Assembly (NCBI GenBank): GCA_018816735.1
Contig: JAHIVH010000052.1
Coordinates: 1 to 64,000 of the forward strand
Source: Pseudomonadota bacterium
GTDB taxonomy: Bacteria; Desulfobacterota; Desulfobacteria; Desulfobacterales; JAHIVH01
Reading direction: 5' to 3'
Length of the DNA: 64,000 bases
Under the pieces are notes generated by a model, which was given only the letters and a program-made list of their open reading frames with translations, made no database searches and had not been told where the DNA came from. This document shows positions 9,503 through 16,636 of this stretch, piece after piece (position 1 is the first letter of the stretch; every line of letters starts with the position of its first letter). Both the position numbers and the translations under genes were made by a program.

Positions 9503-10336
9503 ATGTGTAGCAGATATGTTTTTATAATATTGACGATTGGCGCGGTATTATTCGGGGGATGTGCGTCCCTTAAAAAAATCATTCAGGAACCGGAAGTTGA
9601 ATTCAAAGGCATGAGCATGCGCGATATGTCCCTGTTTCAGGGTACGCTGGTGTTCGATTTTGCGGTAACCAATCCGAATGCCATCGGTATCCCTGCGAAC
9701 AATCTGACCTATAATCTCAAGATAGACGGGCAATCCTTTATAAATGGCAAATTGGACAAAGGCATTCATCTCCCGGCAAAAAGTACGGAGATTGTCCAGA
9801 TTCCTGTTCAGATTGACTACTCGTCATTTTTCAGCTCTGTCGCAGATATTCTTCAAAAAGATGAGCTGGAATATGATCTCACCGGATCAATCGGGAAATA
9901 CGGGATGGACATCCCATTTCAATCCAAAGGAAAAATACCGGTGCCCAAATTGCCTCAGATTTCCATCAACCGGGTCGATGTGGAGAGCGTGTCCTTTAAA
10001 GGTGCGTCTCTTGTTGTTGTCCTGGATATGATCAATAAAAACAGCTTTCCTGTCGAACTGAAAGGACTTGACTACGCCATTCAGCTGGGGGGCAGAAAAC
10101 TGGCGGAAAGCAAAGCGGAAGTCGTTAAAAACATAGGAAAAAATGAGACATCAACCTTATCGGTTCCTGTTCATCTTGATTTTTTGCAAATGGGCCAGGC
10201 CGTGTATAATCTCTTATCAGCCTCTCAATCCGCATATGAACTGACAGGCAACATGCGTTTTGAAATACCCGGCAAAGGCGAAAAGGTATTTAATTACTCC
10301 AGCAAAGGAAACGTCCCGATAAAAACAAACCAATAA
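9503..10336 (+). CDS. LEA type 2 (WHy-domain) lipoprotein
   Basis: A 277-residue exported lipoprotein. The signal peptide ends in a lipobox (LFGGC, cysteine near residue 20). Two copies of a beta-sandwich of the late-embryogenesis-abundant type 2/WHy family follow: about residues 36-150 (VFDFAVTNPNAIGIPANNLTY) and about 155-270 (VVVLDMINKNSFPVELKGLDY). The repeated N-P/N-S-F plus LxY pattern is the family hallmark. Such proteins are thought to stabilise or bind envelope partners; no specific role is known. A clear GAGGTGA site precedes the ATG. The gene stands alone and is convergent with the corrinoid-activation gene 12 bases downstream. Confidence 0.85.
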   Translation: MCSRYVFIILTIGAVLFGGCASLKKIIQEPEVEFKGMSMRDMSLFQGTLVFDFAVTNPNAIGIPANNLTYNLKIDGQSFINGKLDKGIHLPAKSTEIVQIPVQIDYSSFFSSVADILQKDELEYDLTGSIGKYGMDIPFQSKGKIPVPKLPQISINRVDVESVSFKGASLVVVLDMINKNSFPVELKGLDYAIQLGGRKLAESKAEVVKNIGKNETSTLSVPVHLDFLQMGQAVYNLLSASQSAYELTGNMRFEIPGKGEKVFNYSSKGNVPIKTNQ

Positions 10337-10348
10337 CGCTCAAGTCGT

Positions 10349-11056
10349 TTACGGGCCTGTTTCCTTTCTTTTTCCCCGGCGATGCTGGCATTTGTCATTT
10401 CTGCAATCCAGGCAGGGAAAAATATCAGGCAGGCGGTTTGAAAACAACATGGCTGCTGTGATCGATTTTTCCGGCCGCATACCCCCGGACCCCATCATCT
10501 GGATGCCTATGGTTTCAGGAACCAAGAACTGGAAAAATGCGTTCTGGTTTAATAACGGGATGTCACAGTAACCGGGACTGAAGCGTCTTGAAGATGTCAG
10601 ATTTTTGAGATCAGGGATTTCCCTGATCATGGTTTCGAGGTGGTCTGCGGCATTTTCTATAATGATGGACCCTGCTTCATGAAGAATATAACTTTCTGAA
10701 AGAGAATGTTTCTGGGCGTTGAGGGTTTCCTGGCTCAAGTTTGAACCGAGTGTGAGTGCAAATACGGCAAGAGTCAATGGATTTGAAGCGTTCTTCGCCA
10801 ATCCTGCCCAAAGGCTGCTTTCAATGGATATACCCTGGGCATAGATGTTGTCTTCTTTGATTTCCTCGACCTGCGTGAGTCTGACAATCGCTTTGGGAGT
10901 GGCTGTTTCCAAACATTTTTTCCATGCATCATGGGCGATATCAAGAACCTTGGCAGAGGAAAGTGTTCTTTCCGAATGACATCCTATCCTCTTCAAAAAA
11001 TATGTCTTAAGCTTTTCGTCATTTGAAATCGTTGGATAATATATCAACCCGTCCAT
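10349..11056 (-). CDS. MetH activation-domain-like protein, likely corrinoid reactivation
   Basis: A 235-residue protein related to the C-terminal reactivation domain of cobalamin-dependent methionine synthase. The SAM-binding signature is seen as RRFSPGYCDIPLLNQN at about 170-185, with SGGMRPEKSITAAM after it. In MetH this domain re-methylates inactive cob(II)alamin using SAM. The C-terminus adds CLDCRNDKCQHRR, a CxxCxxxxC pattern that could hold metal or an Fe-S cluster; a reductive activator would need such a centre, but this is inference. It is the last gene of the corrinoid cluster, 13 bases after a UroD-family methyltransferase, so its natural clients are the two corrinoid proteins encoded upstream. 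Confidence 0.8.
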   Translation of the reverse strand: MDGLIYYPTISNDEKLKTYFLKRIGCHSERTLSSAKVLDIAHDAWKKCLETATPKAIVRLTQVEEIKEDNIYAQGISIESSLWAGLAKNASNPLTLAVFALTLGSNLSQETLNAQKHSLSESYILHEAGSIIIENAADHLETMIREIPDLKNLTSSRRFSPGYCDIPLLNQNAFFQFLVPETIGIQMMGSGGMRPEKSITAAMLFSNRLPDIFPCLDCRNDKCQHRRGKRKETGP

Positions 11057-11069
11057 TTTTTACCTCTGA

Positions 11070-12257
11070 CTAGTAGTACCCGTATTTGACAACAGACCGA
11101 ATCATGGCCCGCAGGTTTTCGGCCTTGGCGTTCGGAGGAATTTCACACCCGCCTGCCAGAATAAATCCGCCATCTTTGCCAACCTCTTCAATCAGCCGGT
11201 GGCAATACTCCTCAACTTCATCAGGCGTCCCTGAAACAAGCTTTGCCGCAGGTACATCCCCGAAAATGCACATATGGTCGCCAATTTCCTCCTTGGCTTT
11301 GAAGATATCGGTTAATCCGTCCAGCTGGATGATGATCTTCTTTTTGGGCAGGCGCCTCATGATTTTTAAATTCTTAAACCAGTCGCCATCACAGTGGAGA
11401 ATGGGGGTTAGCCCTGCATCGACAATGTGGTTTACAATGATTTCCATGCTGGGGAAGGCCAGGTTTTCAAATTGTTTGGGAGAAATAAAACTGTTCGATG
11501 TTCGGTGACAATAGCATTGCACCAGAGGCGTTCCCATGACACGGGCAGTCAATACACTGAATTTGGCAAAGTTATCCGATACTTTCAGGCTGCAATTCCG
11601 GATTTTGTCCGGAACCTTGAATAGATCCATGGAGAAGTTTATCACATTCCGGGCTTGAGAAAAGGTATCAAAGGGCATTTCCGCCTGAAAGCCGATCTGG
11701 GGAACAACGCCCTGTTTTCGCCACCATTTGAAGTCTTTTCGCCAGAAATAGATTTGTCTTAAAAACCCGGGTATCATTTTCATGAATACTTTGGCAGTGG
11801 TGTCTCCTTTGCAATCCTGGCAGAACCGGCTCAGCATTTCCGCTCTGAATTTGAAATCAGATATGAATGACGGAAATGTCAGCACGCGGTCATAATCTTC
11901 CATCTCCATGTATTGAATCTCATCGATTTTGGCCATTTCATTTTCAGGCAGTTCGATGCCCGGCCAGAGTATGCGCATCATCATGACATAGCTGTAAACC
12001 AGTCGGGATACGGGATTGATGTTATAGTAGATGTCCCAGGGGCCCAGGTCATGCCATACCTGTTTCATGACGCTCATATAGACGTCCGGATTTTTCATGT
12101 AATCGCTCATTTTAGCGCCAGCGTGAAGCGGTGCATAATAATAAAGCATCATGGAAAGGGGCACACGATCCGGTTTTTCCAGTCGGGTGACGCATTGCAA
12201 CCGTTCCTCTGCGGTCATGCTGTCCTGCGGATAAATTTTTACGCGTGTTTCCGGCAT
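11070..12257 (-). CDS. UroD-family corrinoid-dependent methyltransferase with variant metal site
   Basis: A 395-residue member of the uroporphyrinogen decarboxylase/MtaA-MtbA-CmuA superfamily. The opening MTAEERLQCVTRLEKPDRVPL is typical. Methyltransferases of the group bind zinc by His-X-Cys and a distal Cys. Here the first motif is His288-Cys289-Asp-Gly-Asp, without the spacer residue, and the distal cysteine (GGCEIPP, Cys371) is kept. This differs from the paralogue at 14417-15571, which has the canonical His-Asn-Cys, so the two probably accept different methyl donors or acceptors. AAGGAG eight bases upstream supports the ATG, and the gene overlaps the preceding corrinoid-protein gene by 19 bases. 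It could be a substrate:corrinoid methyltransferase. Confidence 0.85.
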   Translation of the reverse strand: MPETRVKIYPQDSMTAEERLQCVTRLEKPDRVPLSMMLYYYAPLHAGAKMSDYMKNPDVYMSVMKQVWHDLGPWDIYYNINPVSRLVYSYVMMMRILWPGIELPENEMAKIDEIQYMEMEDYDRVLTFPSFISDFKFRAEMLSRFCQDCKGDTTAKVFMKMIPGFLRQIYFWRKDFKWWRKQGVVPQIGFQAEMPFDTFSQARNVINFSMDLFKVPDKIRNCSLKVSDNFAKFSVLTARVMGTPLVQCYCHRTSNSFISPKQFENLAFPSMEIIVNHIVDAGLTPILHCDGDWFKNLKIMRRLPKKKIIIQLDGLTDIFKAKEEIGDHMCIFGDVPAAKLVSGTPDEVEEYCHRLIEEVGKDGGFILAGGCEIPPNAKAENLRAMIRSVVKYGYY

Positions 12258-12928
12258 GGTTTGGACTCCTTCTTGTTCTGGATAAAGTTTTTAATGAGCT
12301 TGATACCTTCATAAGCGTCTCTGGTCTGGGAATCCACGCATAGTTTTTCCACCAGGCTTTGTTCAGTTGCGCCGCCGCCGATGATAACGAAAACGTTTTG
12401 CCTTAATCCTTTTTTCTCCAAACGGTTTACGACGTCCTTCATATGTTCAAATGCAGTGGTCAAGAGAGATGACATGCCTAAAACCGTGGCCTGGGTTTGC
12501 TCGATGGCCTCGATAAATTTTTCAGGCGGCACATCGATCCCCAGATCATGCACCTCGAATCCGTTTGCTTCAGCAAGCACACCAAAAATATCTTTGCCCA
12601 GATTATGGATATCCCCTTTGGGGGTGCCCAGAACAATTTTGCCGAGCTTTTCTCTCAGGACAGCTTTGTCGCCTTTGATCTGATTGTTAAAGATGGCACT
12701 GGCTGTTTTGAACATTTCTCCTGCGGCAACCAGTTCCGGTAAATAATACTCACCGGATTCGTACCTTTTGCCGATAGTTTCCATCAACGGCATGCAGGCG
12801 TCCAAAAAATCCTGAATACCCATCTGGGAGTCGATCATCTGCTGGGCACATGCCGGGATAGCGTCAATATCGAATTTGAGAAAAGTTTCCTGAAAATGAC
12901 TGGCCGTCTTTTGTTGTGTCGGGTCCAT
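12239..12928 (-). CDS. corrinoid (B12-binding) methyltransferase protein
   Basis: A 229-residue corrinoid protein of the MtaC/MtbC/MttC type that carries a methyl group on cobalt between two methyltransferases. The helical B12-cap domain (about residues 5-90) includes GKRYESGEYYLPELVAAGEM. The Rossmann domain shows the cobalt-ligating DxHxxG motif (GTPKGDIHNLGKD), the SxL region (GMSSLLTTAF) and the base-binding GG (VIIGGGATEQ). AAAGGAG lies just before the ATG. It sits four bases after the TetR gene and overlaps the downstream UroD-family gene, so the three are one transcript. All cofactor-binding residues appear intact. Confidence 0.92.
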   Translation of the reverse strand: MDPTQQKTASHFQETFLKFDIDAIPACAQQMIDSQMGIQDFLDACMPLMETIGKRYESGEYYLPELVAAGEMFKTASAIFNNQIKGDKAVLREKLGKIVLGTPKGDIHNLGKDIFGVLAEANGFEVHDLGIDVPPEKFIEAIEQTQATVLGMSSLLTTAFEHMKDVVNRLEKKGLRQNVFVIIGGGATEQSLVEKLCVDSQTRDAYEGIKLIKNFIQNKKESKPCRKHA

Positions 12929-12931
12929 GGT

Positions 12932-13588
12932 TCATAGCTCCTTTTTTTTTAGGTTTTGATCTGCCATCACGCCTGGCAACAGGTATTTAAAACATGTGGT
13001 CAGCAGAATGCGTTCAACCGGAGGGCGTTCCTCCAGAATAGACATGTAAATAAAACCTTCAACGGCGGTTAGCAGCAATAGTGACAGGGCTTTTGTGTCA
13101 ACATCATTTTTAATGGCCCCTTCTTCAATGCCCTGGGTCAGTATCGTTTCTATCAGAGACAACACTTCCTGATAATAAGTGTTGACCTGTTCTCCAAAGT
13201 TTTCATCCGGATTTTTCGGATGGTGCAATGAACAGAAGTGCACCAGCTTGTTCAGGCGATCATTTTTCTTGAAGGTTTCGGTGAATTCCCATATCAGGCG
13301 ATTCAATTTTTGCAAGTAGGGCTCGTCTGACGCGACACCGGCTTGAAGCAGATCCGTATAGGTTGTCATGCAGGTATCGATGAGTTCTGAGAGGAGGGCG
13401 GACTTGCTTTTCCAGTACCAGTATATCAGCGATTTGCTGATGCCGGCTTCTATGACCAGATCGTCCATGGTTGCCTGGTCATAGCCTTTTTGTGAAAAAA
13501 GATTGATCGCGGCTTCCTTGATCTGGGAACGGCGTTGCTCTTCCTTTAGATTTCGCCGAAGCCCCAGGGTTTTTCGAATAGCTGTCAT
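12932..13588 (-). CDS. TetR/AcrR family regulator of the corrinoid cluster
   Basis: A 218-residue TetR-family repressor. The N-terminal helix-turn-helix (about residues 20-65) reads IKEAAINLFSQKGYDQATM then GISKSLIYWYWKSKSALL, the usual recognition helix. The ligand-binding half is all-helical and unassigned. It lies inside the methyl-transfer cluster, between the two corrinoid-protein genes. The 93 bases before it contain an ACTGATCAGT palindrome and a 45-bp perfect palindrome, both plausible operators. It probably represses the downstream half of the cluster, and perhaps the whole, in response to the methylated substrate or a CoA derivative; this is inference from position. Confidence 0.9.
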   Translation of the reverse strand: MTAIRKTLGLRRNLKEEQRRSQIKEAAINLFSQKGYDQATMDDLVIEAGISKSLIYWYWKSKSALLSELIDTCMTTYTDLLQAGVASDEPYLQKLNRLIWEFTETFKKNDRLNKLVHFCSLHHPKNPDENFGEQVNTYYQEVLSLIETILTQGIEEGAIKNDVDTKALSLLLLTAVEGFIYMSILEERPPVERILLTTCFKYLLPGVMADQNLKKKEL

Positions 13589-13614
13589 TAGAACTCCTTA
13601 CTCTGTACTATTAA

Positions 13615-13624
13615 ACTGATCAGT
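13615..13624. promoter_or_regulatory. candidate TetR operator (ACTGATCAGT)
   Basis: A perfect 10-bp palindrome, ACTGATCAGT, 27-36 bases upstream of the TetR start codon, within an extended ACTGACTGATCAGT. TetR-family proteins commonly bind such short dyads near their own promoters. A TTGACA box in the adjoining 45-bp palindrome is correctly placed upstream for a minus-strand promoter, but the matching -10 is poor. Assignment as autoregulatory operator is inference. Confidence 0.45.
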
Positions 13625-13636
13625 CAGTCTTAGAGG

Positions 13637-13681
13637 ATGTCCAAATAATTGTCAAATACTATTTGACAATTATTTGGACAT
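13637..13681. repeat. 45-bp perfect palindrome between the two halves of the corrinoid cluster
   Basis: Two 22-base arms (13637-13658 and 13660-13681) are exact reverse complements around a single central C. The end touches the TAA stop of the upstream corrinoid-protein gene. In RNA it would fold into a very long AU-rich hairpin. There is no following T-run on either strand, so it is not a textbook terminator. It contains TTGACA/TGTCAA boxes. Candidates are an operator for the adjacent TetR protein, an mRNA-stabilising or processing hairpin separating two halves of an operon, or a remnant of an inverted-repeat element. Confidence 0.85.
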
Positions 13682-14382
13682 TACGACGACTCGATTACCT
13701 GTATTTTTCGATCATAATCCACATATTTCCGGCTGGTTTTTTTTGGATCGATCAACCGTTCAATTTCATCCAATGTTTCGGGCAATTGTGCGGCAGATGC
13801 GGCATATCCATCTGAACCGATGGCTTTAGCCAGGTTTTCATCAAGACATGCGCCGCCAACGATAATTTTGACATTCGGTAATTCACGTTTGCATCTGGCA
13901 ATGGTTTCTTTCATATCGGCCAGCGTGGTCGACATCATGGAGGAAAGCCCCAGGATCGATGCCTTGGACTGTTTCAATTCAGATAAGAATTGCTCAACAT
14001 CTGTATCCTGTCCCAGGTTTTTGACATCATATCCCAATGCTTCCATCACGCCGGCAATGATATTTGCACCCAAAACATGCACGTCACCCTTGATGACGCC
14101 TATGACAGCCTTTGGCCTGTCCTTGTCTTCAGGCGCCAGTTTTTTCAGATGTTCAAATCCCTGTCTCATGGCATCGACCGAGAGAAGAAATTCTGCAACA
14201 CTGACCGTCATCGTGCCCAGTTCTTTTCTCGCAGTCTCCAATCCCTGGGTAAGCGCGTTGACGATTAATGCATGATCGAGATCGGTTATGGATTTGTCCT
14301 GAAACAATTCATCCACACGATCAGGGTCTTTTGAAAATACAGCCTGTTCCAAATTTTTGAGTATGGGGTGGAAAGTTGTCAT
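13681..14382 (-). CDS. corrinoid (B12-binding) methyltransferase protein
   Basis: A 233-residue corrinoid protein, paralogous to the one at 12239-12928. The helical cap domain is at about residues 10-95. The B12-binding domain shows DxHxxG in IKGDVHVLGANI, the SxL region in GLSSMMSTTLADM, and GG in IIVGGACLDENLA. The TAA stop lies at the edge of the 45-bp palindrome. It is 34 bases downstream of the UroD-family gene at 14417-15571 and forms with it a methyltransferase/corrinoid-protein pair, matching the second pair downstream of the TetR gene. Probably it shuttles methyl groups from a one-carbon donor toward a CoM-independent acceptor such as tetrahydrofolate; the acceptor is not shown by sequence. 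Confidence 0.92.
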   Translation of the reverse strand: MTTFHPILKNLEQAVFSKDPDRVDELFQDKSITDLDHALIVNALTQGLETARKELGTMTVSVAEFLLSVDAMRQGFEHLKKLAPEDKDRPKAVIGVIKGDVHVLGANIIAGVMEALGYDVKNLGQDTDVEQFLSELKQSKASILGLSSMMSTTLADMKETIARCKRELPNVKIIVGGACLDENLAKAIGSDGYAASAAQLPETLDEIERLIDPKKTSRKYVDYDRKIQVIESS

Positions 14383-14416
14383 ATTTTAAGGTCCTGTCCT
14401 TGATTTAATGGTTAAT

Positions 14417-15571
14417 TTACGAATACAATTCCGCGGCCTTGACAAGCGCAAAGGCATTTTCAAGAGAAATATTGGGCGGATATTCGCATCCGGGTGCCAG
14501 TATGTACCCACCGTCTTTGGCCAGAATGTCGATCTGCTTTTTACATTCATCCATAACCTGCTGGGGGGTTCCGTTCACCAGTATCGGTGTGGGAATGTAT
14601 CCTACTAGCGTAATATAATCCCCGTAACGTGCCTTCATTTCCTGAGGGGTCTTGCAATCATCCGGCAGTTGGGCAAAACTGATGATTTCAGGTTCCATGG
14701 ATCTTATCTGGGCATCAAAATAAAGGTTGTGGCCACAATTATGTATGCCGACAACGCCGCCGTTTTTTTTGATACACATGGCAATTTCGCGGGCAAAGGG
14801 GCCTTCGAGTTCCTCCCAGACGTTTTTGGGAAGAGCATTCCAGGACGCAAAAAGTGTATCGATGGCGAGAGCGGGTATTCCTGTGTCGCATTGGGCCTGG
14901 GCAAATTCAACCAGTGTTTCCGTAATGGCCCCGCAGGCCTTTTTCACGTTTTTCGGATAATTCAGACAATCCTTGAAAAAATGATTGGCGCCGCGCATCA
15001 TGGAAAGGATACCTAAAGGGCCGAAGATAAATCCTGAAACCAGGGTTTTAAATCCCATGCGGTTCACCATAATCTCGCATAATTTGACAAATTCATTCAT
15101 CCTTTTGGCCTTGGAAAAATCGATGGATTTGATTTTAAGGTAATCATCAACATCCCTGATCAAAGGATTCAGGTAATTGGGTTGAGCAGTCGATTGCTCC
15201 GGATAGACTATTTCCTGGCCAAAGTCAGCGGCCTCAACCGATAAGTCGAGTAACGTTACGATTAAGTCCGCCCCCACAAAATCCACTGAAGCGGTGAATA
15301 CGTCTGCTGCTTTTTCCGCGATTGTGGAATATTCAGGAAAGGAAACCCCAATGATTCGCCGTGCGACGGCATTGGCAAGAGGGGCTACAGGCACCCGGTC
15401 GGGCTCTTTATGGCGGATCGTCGTCAGAACCCTTTCAAGGGATGTGAGGCGGGAGATCTTTCCCCTGTAACTGCTGATTGTGGCGAGTGAATCCAGCAAC
15501 GAGTCAGGGAGATATCCCACCTGTGGGATTTTCCCTTCTGCAAGAGATTTGATGACTTTGCGTATTTGCAT
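14417..15571 (-). CDS. UroD-family corrinoid-dependent methyltransferase (canonical zinc motif)
   Basis: A 384-residue MtaA/CmuA-type methyltransferase of the uroporphyrinogen decarboxylase superfamily. The zinc ligands His277-Asn-Cys279 (GIHNCGHN) and the distal Cys362 (APGCEYPP) match the His-X-Cys-Xn-Cys pattern used to activate a thiol or methyl acceptor. ALERVLTTIRHKEPDRVPVAP-like sequence near residue 45 is the family start motif; the 40 residues before it are an extension. AAGGAAA precedes the ATG. It is the first gene of the cluster, divergent from the XRE regulator across 315 bases, and is followed by its corrinoid protein. True uroporphyrinogen decarboxylation is unlikely given the corrinoid context. 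Confidence 0.87.
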   Translation of the reverse strand: MQIRKVIKSLAEGKIPQVGYLPDSLLDSLATISSYRGKISRLTSLERVLTTIRHKEPDRVPVAPLANAVARRIIGVSFPEYSTIAEKAADVFTASVDFVGADLIVTLLDLSVEAADFGQEIVYPEQSTAQPNYLNPLIRDVDDYLKIKSIDFSKAKRMNEFVKLCEIMVNRMGFKTLVSGFIFGPLGILSMMRGANHFFKDCLNYPKNVKKACGAITETLVEFAQAQCDTGIPALAIDTLFASWNALPKNVWEELEGPFAREIAMCIKKNGGVVGIHNCGHNLYFDAQIRSMEPEIISFAQLPDDCKTPQEMKARYGDYITLVGYIPTPILVNGTPQQVMDECKKQIDILAKDGGYILAPGCEYPPNISLENAFALVKAAELYS

Positions 15572-15886
15572 AACGGCTTTCCTTAAGTAGATATAGGATC
15601 ATATCGGTTGAAGCGAACCACTAATGGGTCGCAAGCTTTTGGGCTCTCTCTCAGAACCCGTTCCCCTGTTTTAAAACTATCGGCTATGGGGATTGTTTAT
15701 ATTTTAGAGTCGACTGTATGATTGTTAACATTTCACAAATTTGATGTCAATTAAAAAAATATCTTTTATATTCAGCATCTTGTCAATGGAATTCTTGGCA
15801 TCGAGACAAAATGAGATATAAAGTGGTGTTTAATACTGACTATTATTCCCTTGACATAGGGCAAAAAGGCCGATAACAATTTTGCC
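15572..15886. other. divergent intergenic region with no gene
   Basis: 315 bases between the corrinoid cluster and the XRE regulator. It is AT-rich in the right half and contains the rightward promoter and dyad described separately. No cobalamin-riboswitch-like B12 box, tRNA or protein-coding stretch was recognised. The leftward promoter for the methyltransferase gene must lie here, but no convincing -35/-10 pair was picked out. Confidence 0.6.
15851..15886 (+). promoter_or_regulatory. promoter and dyad directly abutting the XRE gene (possible leaderless mRNA)
   Basis: TTGACA at 15851-15856, a 17-base spacer, and TAACAA(T) at 15874-15880 place the expected transcription start at or next to the A of the ATG at 15887. 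No Shine-Dalgarno sequence exists in AACAATTTTGCC before the ATG. An inverted repeat, GGCAAAA (15860-15866) and TTTTGCC (15880-15886), brackets the -10 and looks like an autoregulatory operator for the helix-turn-helix protein that follows. Confidence 0.55.
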
Positions 15887-16558
15887 ATGACACAACCCCC
15901 AAAATGGAACAGCGAAGAGTACGAGATCGCCATTACCCAATGGATTATAAGGCGTTTGAGGGAAATGGGCATCAAGGAAACCCACTTCAGCAGAAATGCC
16001 GGCCTGGGTAAAAGTGAAACAGATGCCAGAACATTCCGAAAAATCAAGGAAGGCAAAAGACGCTGGTCGATGGTTGATCTATGTAAGATCGCCGGTTTTT
16101 TTGGAGAGACACCGGCGTCTGTTTTAGAAAAAGTCGAGACGTTTTTTCAGGCAGAAGGGATTGTCCGTACGGGAATAACTGCTGAAAAGATTTTCAGCAT
16201 GGGATTTGCCGGAAAGAAAAAAGGCGAACCATTGATTTCCACGTGGCAAAAAACAGGCAAAAATTATGAATTGATCGACTGTGATCCAGGGTGGAAAAAA
16301 TCCACCGGTGGAGAATTTTCCATGATCATCGGGATGAACAGCAGGGATATTTTCCAACCTTATCCGGAAGTGACAAAGTTACTTGAAGATGCCTGGAAAA
16401 CCAGAGGGGTGTCTACCCTTCATGTGTGGTATGGCAGGCAAAAGAAGACCTCCCTGGCAACCGGTGAATCTGAAATAACGAAAAAATGGCTGATAGCCGT
16501 TGAAGCGATATTTGCCCCGCCGGATTTTGTAGTGGCATATGTAAAGGATGTCACATAA
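15887..16558 (+). CDS. XRE-type helix-turn-helix regulator with PAS-like C-terminal half
   Basis: A 223-residue protein. Residues 10-85 resemble a lambda-repressor/XRE helix-turn-helix: IRRLREMGIKETHFSRNAGLG, then TFRKIKEGKRRWSMVDLCKIAGFF. The C-terminal half (about 120-220) matches no family I can name with certainty. Its pattern FSMIIGMNSRDIFQPYP, then LLEDAWKTRGVSTLHVWYG resembles a PAS-fold sensor. No ribosome binding site precedes the ATG and the promoter abuts it. It lies between the corrinoid cluster (divergent) and the DmdC-like dehydrogenase (78 bases downstream, same strand), so it may regulate either. The ligand is unknown. Confidence 0.7.
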   Translation: MTQPPKWNSEEYEIAITQWIIRRLREMGIKETHFSRNAGLGKSETDARTFRKIKEGKRRWSMVDLCKIAGFFGETPASVLEKVETFFQAEGIVRTGITAEKIFSMGFAGKKKGEPLISTWQKTGKNYELIDCDPGWKKSTGGEFSMIIGMNSRDIFQPYPEVTKLLEDAWKTRGVSTLHVWYGRQKKTSLATGESEITKKWLIAVEAIFAPPDFVVAYVKDVT

Positions 16559-16636
16559 CAGTGTGTTGGTTGTATCGTTTTACCCCGCTGGGTTCAATCA
16601 ATTAAGGAAACATATAAAATAGAAGGAGAAGAAGTC

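Noticed and set aside
14417..15571. True uroporphyrinogen decarboxylase of haem synthesis
   Set aside because: The zinc-type His-X-Cys motif and the adjoining corrinoid protein indicate methyl transfer, and the organism probably makes haem through siroheme.
15572..15886. Cobalamin riboswitch before the corrinoid cluster
   Set aside because: I looked for the B12 box and its surrounding conserved helices on the minus strand and did not find them; the region is also short.
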